Shown here in pieces: positions 24,302-32,269 of a stretch of DNA of 64,000 nt; within the stretch, counting starts at the first letter, position 1, and each line of letters begins with the position of its first letter. The notes beneath the pieces are model-generated. The model was not told the DNA's origin, ran no database searches, and worked only from the letters and a program-made list of their open reading frames with translations. Source of the DNA: Streptomyces venezuelae ATCC 10712. Lineage in GTDB: Bacteria > Actinomycetota > Actinomycetes > Streptomycetales > Streptomycetaceae. Location of the stretch: positions 2,790,001-2,854,000 of the forward strand of contig NZ_CP029197.1 of NCBI RefSeq assembly GCF_008639165.1, written 5' to 3'. The position numbers were made by a program, and so were the translations under genes.

Positions 24302-26932
24302 CTACGTTCCCGGGACGCAGGTCGGCGCCGTCGGGGGCGGGTTCGTGCCCGTCCAGCTGCCGTTGAAGCCGAAGCCGGTGGAACCTCCCGGTGGCAGGGT
24401 CGCGTTGTACGTGAGGTGGGTGGCCGTCACCTCGGCCCCCGACTGGGTGACCGTCGCGTTCCACGCCTGGGTGACCCGCTGGCCGGCCGGCTGGGTCCAG
24501 CGGACGGTCCAGCCGGTCCAGGCGGTGCCGGAGGTGTTGGTGAGGGTGATGTCGGCCTGGAAGCCGCCCTGCCACTGGTGGGTGATCCGGTACGTGACCT
24601 TGCAGGCGGCCGGCGTGGGGTCCGTTCCGCCCTGCTCGGCCGTGTCGCCGTAGACGATGCCGCGGCCGTTGGTGGAGACGTACACCCGGCCGAAGACCCG
24701 GGGGTCTCCGGTGATCGCGCCGCCGGTCCAGCCCCACTGGTGGGCGTCGTCGTTGATCCGGACCCAGCTCGCCCCGGCGTCCGTGGAGCGGAAGACGCCG
24801 CGGACGCCGCCGATCCTCGCGCTGCTGTAGAGGGCGGGGTAGGCGGCTCCCGGGGCGGCCTTGCCGAAGCCGACGGTGTCGGCCTGCTCGACCCCGGCGA
24901 CCCGGGTGAACGTGGCGCCGCCGTCGGTGGAGTGCCAGAGGCCGTAGGCGGCGTCGGGGGCGCCGCCGGAGAGCCAGATGTCGCCCTTCCTGCCGGGGAC
25001 GGCCTTGAAGCGGACGTTGCCCTTGGCGGGCAGGCCGGTGGCGCGGGCGGTGAAGGTGGCGCCGCCGTCCGCGCTGGCGTAGAAGGTGCCGGCGGCGAAG
25101 CCGTAGAAGGTGAGCGGGTCGACGCGGTCGGACTCGACGGTCGCACCGGCCGGGATGCCGGCGGAGGCGGTCCAGGCGCCGCCGGTGCCGGTGTGGACGC
25201 CGGTGCCGTCCGGGCTCCAGACGAAGCGGCCGCCGTCGGCGGAGGCGGCGACCGTGCCGCCGCCGGTGACGCCCGCGGGCTCCTGCCCGGCGCGCCAGGT
25301 GGCGCCGTTGTCGGCGGAGAAGGCGACGCGCGGGCCGCCGTCGAGGTGTCCGGCGCGGACGACGGTGCCGGGTTTGGTCTCGGCGAAGTCGACGCTGGTG
25401 GTGGAGGTGAAGTTCGGGCCGGTGAACATCATCGACGGGACCTTGGTGAGGTCCGTGTGCCGGAAGCCGCCGATGTCGCCGAGGGCGCTGATGAGCGGGG
25501 CGCCGGAGGGCGGCGAGGCGAGGTCGAGGACGGCGGTCTCCTCCAGACCCTGGACCATGGGCCGGATGGTGAAGGGGGTGCCCGTGTCCCACTTGCCGAG
25601 GTCCTCGGTGCCGTACACCGTGGCGCCGGTGCCGTACATCATGCGGTTCGAGTCGAAGGGGTCGATCTCCAGGGCCTCGGTCATCCAGCCGAGCTTGGGG
25701 GTCTGCTCGGGCGGGGCCGGGTTCGCGCCCCAGGTCAGCCAGGGGACGGAGGAGACGTCCATGGTGTAGCGGTTGGCGCGGTTCGGGTACGCGGTGTAGT
25801 CCCAGGCCTTGGTCCAGCTGCCGCCGCTGTCGGTGGAGCGGAAGATCTGGGTGTCGGGCCACCAGGAGCTGTAGCCGGAGACCATGACCGTGCCGGGGTG
25901 CTGCCGGTCGACGGTGAGGCCGCTGAAGCCGTGGGAGGTGTCGGCCTCGGCGACCGGACTGATGTCCGTCCAGGTGCCGGTGGCGGTTGCGTACCGCCAG
26001 ACCTTGCCCTTGGCGCCGTCGTAGGGGCCTGCCGTGTCGCTGTACGCGAGGTAGAGGTAGCCGTTCTCCGCGTCGAGGACGCCCTTGTGGGCGAGCAGGC
26101 CGGTGGGCTGGCCGGGGAGCCGGGACCAGGTGGCGCCCGCGTCGGTGGAGCGGTAGACGGCGTTGTCCTTGTCGCCGACGCCCGCGTATACCGTGCGGGT
26201 CGCGCTGCCCGCCGTGCCGGTCGACTCGTCGAAGGTGATCCAGACGACGCCCTGCTCGTCGGAGTTGTAGCCGCTGGTGTCGGTGGGGTCCTGCTGGTGG
26301 TTGCCGGGGTTGGTGAAGGAGCTGACCTTCGCCCAGGTGACGCCGGAGTCGGTGGAGCGCCACAGGCCGTTGCCGCTGGGGGTGCCGAGGTAGAGGATCC
26401 GGTTGTCGTGCGGGTCGACCGCGAGGCGCTCGCCCATGCCGCGGCCGGGCATGTTGCCGCCGAGCTTGAAGGGGAGGTCGGCGCGCTGCCAGGTGGCGCC
26501 CCGGTCGGCGGAGCGGAGGACGGCGCCGTTGCCGGGGTCCCAGTCGTTCGTGTACGTGCCGACCGCCGCGTACACCTTGTCGGGGTCGACGGAGTCGGAG
26601 GCGAGGCCGACGACGCCGGTGTGGCCCCAGTGGTCCCAGTCGACGGCGTCGAGGAGCGGGGTCCAGGAGGAGGTGGCCTGGTTCCAGCGGTAGGCGCCGC
26701 CGATGTCGGTGCGGGCGTAGACCAGGTTCTTCTCGCTGCGGTTGAAGACGATGCCGGGGACGAAGCCGCCGCCGTCGATCCGGACGTTCTTCCAGGTGTA
26801 GGAGGGGGCGGGGGCGGCGGGGGCGACCGGGGCCGCAGTGGTGGCGGTGGCCGGTGGCGCGCCGGCTCCGGCGCCGGTGAGGAGGCCGGCGGTGAGGGCG
26901 AGCCCCGCCAGCAGAGAGCGTGTCCTGCGCAT
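24302..26932 (-). CDS. Secreted GH74 xyloglucanase-type hydrolase with CBM2
   Basis: An 876-aa exported enzyme: signal peptide (RSLLAGLALTAGLLTGAGAG), a two-propeller GH74 catalytic region starting YTWKNVRIDGGGFVPGIVFN and YARTDIGGAYRWNQATSSWT, and a C-terminal CBM2 (YRITHQWQGGFQADITLTNT to the final Cys). Asp-box repeats are visible, e.g. SADRGATWQ, STDSGVTWA, STDAGATWS, STDSGGSWT, SADNGATWR, STDGGATFT. The candidate catalytic Asp is in ARTDIGGAYRW. It should cut xyloglucan at plant cell walls, with CBM2 binding cellulose. A perfect CebR box lies 22 bp upstream. Confidence 0.9.
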   Translation of the reverse strand: MRRTRSLLAGLALTAGLLTGAGAGAPPATATTAAPVAPAAPAPSYTWKNVRIDGGGFVPGIVFNRSEKNLVYARTDIGGAYRWNQATSSWTPLLDAVDWDHWGHTGVVGLASDSVDPDKVYAAVGTYTNDWDPGNGAVLRSADRGATWQRADLPFKLGGNMPGRGMGERLAVDPHDNRILYLGTPSGNGLWRSTDSGVTWAKVSSFTNPGNHQQDPTDTSGYNSDEQGVVWITFDESTGTAGSATRTVYAGVGDKDNAVYRSTDAGATWSRLPGQPTGLLAHKGVLDAENGYLYLAYSDTAGPYDGAKGKVWRYATATGTWTDISPVAEADTSHGFSGLTVDRQHPGTVMVSGYSSWWPDTQIFRSTDSGGSWTKAWDYTAYPNRANRYTMDVSSVPWLTWGANPAPPEQTPKLGWMTEALEIDPFDSNRMMYGTGATVYGTEDLGKWDTGTPFTIRPMVQGLEETAVLDLASPPSGAPLISALGDIGGFRHTDLTKVPSMMFTGPNFTSTTSVDFAETKPGTVVRAGHLDGGPRVAFSADNGATWRAGQEPAGVTGGGTVAASADGGRFVWSPDGTGVHTGTGGAWTASAGIPAGATVESDRVDPLTFYGFAAGTFYASADGGATFTARATGLPAKGNVRFKAVPGRKGDIWLSGGAPDAAYGLWHSTDGGATFTRVAGVEQADTVGFGKAAPGAAYPALYSSARIGGVRGVFRSTDAGASWVRINDDAHQWGWTGGAITGDPRVFGRVYVSTNGRGIVYGDTAEQGGTDPTPAACKVTYRITHQWQGGFQADITLTNTSGTAWTGWTVRWTQPAGQRVTQAWNATVTQSGAEVTATHLTYNATLPPGGSTGFGFNGSWTGTNPPPTAPTCVPGT

Positions 26933-26954
26933 GGGTATCCCGTCGACGAGTGGG

Positions 26955-26968
26955 TGGGAGCGCTCCCA
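26955..26968. promoter_or_regulatory. CebR-type operator (cellobiose-responsive)
   Basis: TGGGAGCGCTCCCA, an exact 14-bp palindrome matching the CebR consensus. It is 22 bp upstream of the GH74 ATG, overlapping the expected leader/promoter, so CebR would repress the gene until cello-oligosaccharides appear. The divergent ABC transporter starts 205 bp away on the other side and could also be affected. Confidence 0.9.
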
Positions 26969-27173
26969 CTATTGGGGCGCTGTCAGAACACGGTCAAGGT
27001 CCGGGAATCGTCGAAGACGTTCGACGGGGGGCGGCCGCCGGGCGGTCACGGTCAGGGCGTCTGCGATGGGGGCCGGTCGGGGCGGTCCGCGGTGGGGGCC
27101 GGTCGGGTGAGTTCCGTACCGTCCGGCGAGCTGCCCCCGGCCGCCCGCCGGGGCCGCATTACCGTCGGGGCGC

Positions 27174-28514
27174 ATGGGGAGCAGGAGGCGGAGGAGCCGG
27201 CGCGCGTACGGGATCGGTGTCGCCCTCCTGCTGAGCGCGGCCCTCTCGGCGGGGTGCGCGAGCGACCCGGCCGAACCGCCCCCGGCAGGCGGCGGGCGGC
27301 CGCCCGGCGACGGCGGCGGGCGCCGGATCACCCTCACCGTCGGGGTGTTCGGCACCTTCGGCCTCCAGGAGGCCGGGCTCTACGACACGTACATGCGGCT
27401 CCACCCGGACATCGCCGTCCGGCAGACCTCCCTCACCCGCAACGACGTCTACTACCCGCAGCTCCTCACCCACCTCACGGCCGGCTCCGGGCTCGCCGAC
27501 GTCCAGGCCGTCGAGGTCGGGAACATCGCGGAGGTCCTCGCCACCCAGGCGGACCGGCTCGTCGACCTCGGCACCGTGCCCGGGGTCGACCGGCGGGCCT
27601 TCCTGCCGTGGAAGTGGGCCCAGGGCACCGGCCGTGACGGGCGGACGCTCGCACTCGGCACCGACATCGGGCCGCAGGCGCTCTGCTACCGCAAGGACCT
27701 GTTCGCCCGGGCCGGGCTGCCCACCGAGCGGGGCGCCGTCGGGCGGCTGTGGGCCGGGGACTGGCGGGCCTACCTGACGGCGGGGCTCCGCTACCGCGAA
27801 CGGGTCCCGGACGGCCCGGCGTTCACCGACTCGGCGGCCGGGGTGATGGCGGCGGTCACCGCGAGCGCGCCGGTCCGCTTCTACGACGCGCGGGGCGCGC
27901 TCGTGGTCGCGGACAACCCGGCCGTACGCGAGGCCTGGGACCTCGCGGCGGCGTTCGCCCGGCACGGACTGACCGCCCGGCTCCAGCAGTTCACCCCCGG
28001 CTGGGACCAGGCCTTCGCCAACGGGAGCTTCGCCACGGTCGCCTGCCCGGCCTGGATGCTCGGCTACATCCAGGACAAGGCGGGCCCCGCGGGCCGCGGC
28101 CGCTGGGACGTGGCCGCGGCGCCCCGGCCGGGCAGCTGGGGCGGCTCGTTCCTGGTCGTCCCGGCGGCCGGGCGGCACCGCGCGGAGGCGGCCCGGCTGG
28201 CGGCCTGGCTGACGGCCCCGGCCCAGCAGGCCCGGCTGTTCGCCCGCCGGGGCAGTTTCCCGAGCGCCTCGGCGGCGTACCCGCTCCCGGCGGTCGCGGA
28301 CGCCCGCCACCCGTACTTCGGCGACGCCCCGGTGGGCGCGCTCTTCGCCGCGGCGGCCAGGGGCGTCCCGCGCGCCCCGACGGGCCCGAAGGACGCCCTG
28401 ATCGCCCAGACCCTGGCCGACACCGGCATGCTCCAGATCGACCAGACGGGCCGCGATCCGGACGAGGCCTGGCGGGCCACGATGAAGACCCTCGACAACG
28501 CGCTGGACCGGTGA
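27174..28514 (+). CDS. Sugar ABC transporter substrate-binding lipoprotein
   Basis: A 446-aa lipoprotein: Arg-rich start, hydrophobic IGVALLLSAALSAGCASD with lipobox LSAGC, then a Gly/Pro linker and a type 1 extracellular solute-binding fold (TLTVGVFGTFGLQEAGLYDT; DVQAVEVGNIAEVLATQADR; LALGTDIGPQALCYRKDLFA; GWDQAFANGSFATVACPAWM). It is first in an operon with two permeases and no ATPase. Streptomyces sugar importers of this type usually share the MsiK ATPase. Divergence from a GH74 enzyme suggests xyloglucan- or cello-oligosaccharides, which is inference. Confidence 0.9.
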   Translation: MGSRRRRSRRAYGIGVALLLSAALSAGCASDPAEPPPAGGGRPPGDGGGRRITLTVGVFGTFGLQEAGLYDTYMRLHPDIAVRQTSLTRNDVYYPQLLTHLTAGSGLADVQAVEVGNIAEVLATQADRLVDLGTVPGVDRRAFLPWKWAQGTGRDGRTLALGTDIGPQALCYRKDLFARAGLPTERGAVGRLWAGDWRAYLTAGLRYRERVPDGPAFTDSAAGVMAAVTASAPVRFYDARGALVVADNPAVREAWDLAAAFARHGLTARLQQFTPGWDQAFANGSFATVACPAWMLGYIQDKAGPAGRGRWDVAAAPRPGSWGGSFLVVPAAGRHRAEAARLAAWLTAPAQQARLFARRGSFPSASAAYPLPAVADARHPYFGDAPVGALFAAAARGVPRAPTGPKDALIAQTLADTGMLQIDQTGRDPDEAWRATMKTLDNALDR

Positions 28515-28518
28515 CCGG

Positions 28519-29514
28519 ATGACGGAGACCAGGGCCACCGCCGAGGCCGCCCGCCGCCCCGCCCCGGAGGACCCGGCGCGGCCGGCCGGGCCCCTGCCGC
28601 CGCTCCGGCCCCGGCGCGCGCGGCCGCCGCGCCGGGGGCGCCGGCAGGGGGCGGGGCCGTTCCTGCTCCTCGCGCCCTTCCTCCTCCTCTTCACCGCCTT
28701 CGGGGTGTTTCCGCTGGTCGCCGCCGCGTGGACGTCGTTCCACCGGGTGGAGCTGACCGCGCCGGGTCGGGCCGAGTGGGTCGGTCTGCGGAACTACACG
28801 CGCCTCCTCGACGACGGGTTCTTCTGGAAAGCGCTCCTGAACACCCTCACGATCGGCGTCCTCGCCACCGTCCCGCAGCTGCTGCTCGCGCTCGGCGTGG
28901 CCCATCTGCTCCACGCGCGGCTGCGGGGGCGGCAGTTCTTCCGGGTCGTCGCGCTCGCCCCGTACGCCACCTCCGTCGCCGCGGCGACCCTGGTCTTCGC
29001 GCTGTTCTTCGGGCGGGACCACGGGATGGCCAACTGGGCGCTGGGGGTCGTCGGACTCGACCCCGTCGACTGGCAGAACGGGCCCTGGGCCTCCCGGTTC
29101 GCCGTCGCGTCGATCGTCGTGTGGCGCTGGACCGGCTACAACGCGCTCATCTACCTCGCCGCCCTGGGAACCGTCCCGCGCGAGCTGTACGAGGCCGCCG
29201 CGCTCGACGGGGCGTCCCGGTGGCGGCAGTTCCTGCACGTGACGCTGCCGGGCATCCGGCCCGCCCTCGGATTCACCGCGCTCGTGTCGACGATCGGCGC
29301 GGTGCAGCTCTTCGGCGAGCCGCTGCTGTACGCGAGCGGGGCGGGGGCCTCCGGGGGCGCGAACCACCAGTTCCAGACCCTCGGGCTCTATCTGTACGAG
29401 CAGGGCTGGGTGAACCTGCACCTCGGGCGGGCCGCCGCCATCGCCTGGGCGATGCTGCTGATCCTGGTCGCGGCCCTCGGCCTGGCCCGACTGATCAGGA
29501 AGGCCGCAGCGTGA
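28519..29514 (+). CDS. Sugar ABC transporter permease 1 (MalF/CebF type)
   Basis: A 331-aa permease with about six helices after a Pro/Arg-rich cytoplasmic N terminus. The first helix is GPFLLLAPFLLLFTAFGVFP, and the EAA loop contacting the ATPase is ELYEAAALDGASRWRQFLHV followed by TLPGIRPALGFTALVST. It begins 4 nt after the binding-protein stop and overlaps the next gene by 4 nt, so the three form a tight operon. Confidence 0.92.
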   Translation: MTETRATAEAARRPAPEDPARPAGPLPPLRPRRARPPRRGRRQGAGPFLLLAPFLLLFTAFGVFPLVAAAWTSFHRVELTAPGRAEWVGLRNYTRLLDDGFFWKALLNTLTIGVLATVPQLLLALGVAHLLHARLRGRQFFRVVALAPYATSVAAATLVFALFFGRDHGMANWALGVVGLDPVDWQNGPWASRFAVASIVVWRWTGYNALIYLAALGTVPRELYEAAALDGASRWRQFLHVTLPGIRPALGFTALVSTIGAVQLFGEPLLYASGAGASGGANHQFQTLGLYLYEQGWVNLHLGRAAAIAWAMLLILVAALGLARLIRKAAA

Positions 29515-30449
29515 CGCGGGGCGGGCCCGCCCGCCGGAGCGCCTACCCGCGGGGCGGGGCCGCCCGCCGGAGCGCGTACCCGCGGGGCGGCGCCGCCCGC
29601 CGGTGCGCGTACCCGCACGGCCGGGCCGGCCGCCGGGCCGCTCGCCTGGGTGCGTACGGGCTGCTCGTGCTGTTCGGCGCGGTCTCGCTGCTCCCGCTGC
29701 TCTGGACCGCCGTCGCCGCCTCCCGTACGACCACCCGGCTCGCCGCCACCCCGCCGCCGTTCCGCTTCGGCCGGAACCTGCCACGGAACCTGGAGATCGC
29801 CTGGACCGAGGCCGGACTCGGCGAGGCCCTCGCGAACACCGCCCTGGTCGCCGGGGCCGTCGCCCTCGGGACGGTCGTCTGCTCGACGCTCGCCGGGTTC
29901 GCCTTCGCCAAGCTGCGGTTCCGCTTCAAGGGTCCGCTGCTGCTTCTGGTGGCCGGGACGATGCTGATCCCGCCGCAGCTCGGGGTGGTCCCCCTCTATC
30001 TGCTGGTGGCGCGGCTGCGCTGGACGGACGAGCTGCAGGCGGTGATCCTGCCCTCGCTCGTCTCGGCGTTCGGGGTGTTCTTCATGCGTCAGCACCTCCG
30101 GCGGGCGCTGCCGTCGGAGCTCCTGGAGGCGGCGCGGGTGGACGGCGCTGGCCTGGGGCGGACGCTGTGGCACGTGGTGCTTCCGGCGGCGCGACCGGCG
30201 ATGGCGGTGCTCGCGATGCTGTCGTTCGTGGCCGCGTGGAACGACTTCTTCTGGCCGGTGCTCGCCCTGACGCAGACCGGGAACCCGACGGTGCAGGTGG
30301 CGCTCACGGGTCTGGGGCGGGGGCACGTGCCGGATCAGTCGGTGGTGATGGCGGGGGCGCTGCTCGGGACCCTGCCGCTGCTCGTGGTGCTCGCGCTGTT
30401 CGGGCGGCACATCGTGGGCGGGGTGATGCGGGGCGCCGTGAAGGGGTGA
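29511..30449 (+). CDS. Sugar ABC transporter permease 2 (MalG/CebG type)
   Basis: A 312-aa permease; GTG at 29511 overlaps the previous stop. Helices include LGAYGLLVLFGAVSLLPLLW and GPLLLLVAGTMLIPPQLGVV; the EAA loop is SELLEAARVDGAGLGRTLWH and then VVLPAARPAMAVLAML. Its N-terminal tail is unusual: an 11-residue unit (ARRSAYPRGGA, ARRSAYPRGGA, ARRCAYPHGRA) repeated three times, encoded by a 33-bp tandem repeat. No ATPase gene follows, so it likely uses a shared ATPase such as MsiK. Confidence 0.9.
   Translation: MTRGGPARRSAYPRGGAARRSAYPRGGAARRCAYPHGRAGRRAARLGAYGLLVLFGAVSLLPLLWTAVAASRTTTRLAATPPPFRFGRNLPRNLEIAWTEAGLGEALANTALVAGAVALGTVVCSTLAGFAFAKLRFRFKGPLLLLVAGTMLIPPQLGVVPLYLLVARLRWTDELQAVILPSLVSAFGVFFMRQHLRRALPSELLEAARVDGAGLGRTLWHVVLPAARPAMAVLAMLSFVAAWNDFFWPVLALTQTGNPTVQVALTGLGRGHVPDQSVVMAGALLGTLPLLVVLALFGRHIVGGVMRGAVKG
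29528..29626 (+). repeat. 33-bp tandem repeat, three copies, inside the permease gene
   Basis: Units start at 29528, 29561 and 29594, each opening CGCCCGCCGG. Copies 1 and 2 differ at very few positions; copy 3 has diverged at its 3' half. Because 33 is a multiple of three, the frame is kept and copy number could vary without breaking the gene. Confidence 0.88.
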
Positions 30450-30491
30450 GGGGGGAACAGAGGACCGTCGCTCACCCGTTCGGGCGAGGCG

Positions 30492-30520
30492 TTGATCTCC
30501 TTCCGCCGTCACGCTGTTAG
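30492..30520 (+). promoter_or_regulatory. Candidate promoter of the aspartate/alanine module
   Basis: TTGATC (30492-30497), a 17-bp spacer and TGTTAG (30515-30520). Transcription would begin near 30527-30530, almost at the ATG of the short leader ORF, so that ORF may be read leaderless. Confidence 0.45.
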
Positions 30521-30529
30521 CGTCACCTC

Positions 30530-30571
30530 ATGTCCAATATCCTCACATTTCGCCCAGATTGGGCGAGGTGA
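30530..30571 (+). CDS. Short leader ORF upstream of AspT, MSNILTFRPDWAR
   Basis: ATG at 30530 opens 13 codons (MSNILTFRPDWAR) ending in a TGA at 30569-30571. The stop overlaps the Shine-Dalgarno GAGGTG (30565-30570) of the antiporter gene, whose ATG is 6 nt later, so leader translation could expose or couple to that site. Upstream GTCACCTC (30522-30529) is the exact reverse complement of GAGGTGAC (30565-30572). An inner TCGCCC/GGGCGA hairpin sits next to it, so the Shine-Dalgarno could be masked in longer RNAs. There is no homology evidence; the call rests on architecture only. Confidence 0.4.
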   Translation: MSNILTFRPDWAR

Positions 30572-30577
30572 CGGCGG

Positions 30578-32260
30578 ATGGGAATCCTGAAAGACCATCC
30601 CGAACTCGCCCTCTTCCTCTGCCTCGCCGCCGGATACCTCGTCGGCAAGCTCCGGGTCGGCCCCATCACGCTCGGCGGCATCTGCGGAACCCTCATCGTC
30701 TCGCTCCTCATCGGCGCCTGGGCCGAGGTCACCGTCTCCGACGACGTGAAGACGATCTTCTTCGCCCTCTTCATCTTCTCCCTCGGCTACATGGCCGGCC
30801 CCCAGTTCTTCGCGAACCTCAACAAGAAGAGCCTGCGCTTCTTCGCCCTCTGCCTCATCGAGGTCGTCTGCGTCGTCGGCATCGCCCTCGGCCTCGCCGA
30901 GGCCTTCGACCTGGACGTCGGCACCGCCGCCGGCATCCTCGCCGGCGCCGCCACCGAGTCCGCGGTCGTCGGCACGGCCACCGAGGCCATCGGCAAGCTC
31001 ACCGACCTGACGCAGGAGCAGATCACCCAGTACCAGGGCCACGTGGCCACCGCGTACACCGTCTGCTACCTCTTCGGCCTGATCACCATCGTGATCTACA
31101 CCAGCCAGATCATGCCGATGATGATGCGGATCAACCTCCGCGACGCCTCCCGCGAACTCTGGGAGAAGATGCGCGGCACCGGCGGCGGCCTGGAGGCCGA
31201 CGAACGCGAGGCGCTCCCCGGCATGGTCGGCCGGACGTTCCTGGTCACCCAGGCCGACGGCGCCAGGGTCGGCGACCTGGAACGCTCGCTCGGCGGCCGG
31301 GTCACCGTCGAGGCGGTGAAGCGGGGCAGCAAGGTCCTCACCCCTCCCCCGCCCGACTTCGCGCTGACCCTCTCCGATCTGGTGCTCACCGTCGGCCGGC
31401 GGGCCAACATCATCGAGGCGGGCCGGGTCATCGGCCCCGAGACCCCGGCCGTGCCCGGTCTCGACACCCCGCTCGCCACCCGGCAGGTCTCGCTGACCGA
31501 CCGGAGCGCGGCGGGCAAGTCCCTGGACACCCTCTCCAAGGAGCACCCCGAGTTCTCCTCCGGCGGGGTGTACGTGACGGACGTGCTCCGCAACGACCAG
31601 CACCTCCCGGCCACCCCGGAGACGGTGGTGGACCGGGGTGACGTCCTCACCCTGGTCGGCACCCGCTCGGGCCTCGGGAAGCTGGCGTCCAAGGTCGGCG
31701 CGGTCGTGAAGAACGACGCCACCGACTTCATCTACCTCGGCCTCGGCATCGTCTGCGGTTCGCTCCTCGGCCAGGTCGTCGTCCGGTTCGGCGACGTCCC
31801 GATGTCCCTCGGCACCGGCGGCGGCTGTCTGATCTCGGGCCTGCTCTTCGGCTGGTTCCGCTCCCGGACGCAGACCTTCGGCGCCTTCCCGCCGCAGGCC
31901 GCCGCCACCCTCAAGGACATGGGCCTGGCGATCTTCATCGCCTGCACGGGACTGGTGTCGGGCCCGCAGGCCTGGCCGCTGCTCAAGGAGTACGGGGCGC
32001 TGCTGCCGTTCGCCGGGATCGCGATGGTCCTGGTCCCCGCGACGATCTCGCTCCTCGTCGGCCGCAAGCTCCTGAACATCGAGAAACCCCTGCTCATCGG
32101 CGCCATCGCGGGCCAGCAGTGCTCGACCCCCGCGATCACCTCGGTGACCCAGGTGGCCCAGAGCTCGGTCCCGATGCTCGGCTACACGATCACGTACACG
32201 CTCTCGAACTTCCTGCTTCCACTGACCGGGCCGCTGCTCGTCGGCATTCTCGGTGCGTGA
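30578..32260 (+). CDS. aspT: Aspartate-alanine antiporter family protein (AspT), copy 1
   Basis: A 560-aa membrane transporter with the AspT layout: an N-terminal helix bundle (LALFLCLAAGYLVGKLRVGP; FFALFIFSLGYMAGPQFFAN), a central cytoplasmic region about 200-350 with two TrkA-C-like lobes (ERSLGGRVTVEAVKRGSKVL; TVVDRGDVLTLVGTRSGLGK), and a second bundle (FIYLGLGIVCGSLLGQVVVR; GQQCSTPAITSVTQVAQSSV). It would exchange aspartate in for alanine out, generating charge movement. It is the first structural gene of a three-gene unit with a second AspT and aspartate 4-decarboxylase, behind a leader ORF. Confidence 0.87.
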   Translation: MGILKDHPELALFLCLAAGYLVGKLRVGPITLGGICGTLIVSLLIGAWAEVTVSDDVKTIFFALFIFSLGYMAGPQFFANLNKKSLRFFALCLIEVVCVVGIALGLAEAFDLDVGTAAGILAGAATESAVVGTATEAIGKLTDLTQEQITQYQGHVATAYTVCYLFGLITIVIYTSQIMPMMMRINLRDASRELWEKMRGTGGGLEADEREALPGMVGRTFLVTQADGARVGDLERSLGGRVTVEAVKRGSKVLTPPPPDFALTLSDLVLTVGRRANIIEAGRVIGPETPAVPGLDTPLATRQVSLTDRSAAGKSLDTLSKEHPEFSSGGVYVTDVLRNDQHLPATPETVVDRGDVLTLVGTRSGLGKLASKVGAVVKNDATDFIYLGLGIVCGSLLGQVVVRFGDVPMSLGTGGGCLISGLLFGWFRSRTQTFGAFPPQAAATLKDMGLAIFIACTGLVSGPQAWPLLKEYGALLPFAGIAMVLVPATISLLVGRKLLNIEKPLLIGAIAGQQCSTPAITSVTQVAQSSVPMLGYTITYTLSNFLLPLTGPLLVGILGA

Positions 32261-32269
32261 GGGGACGCA

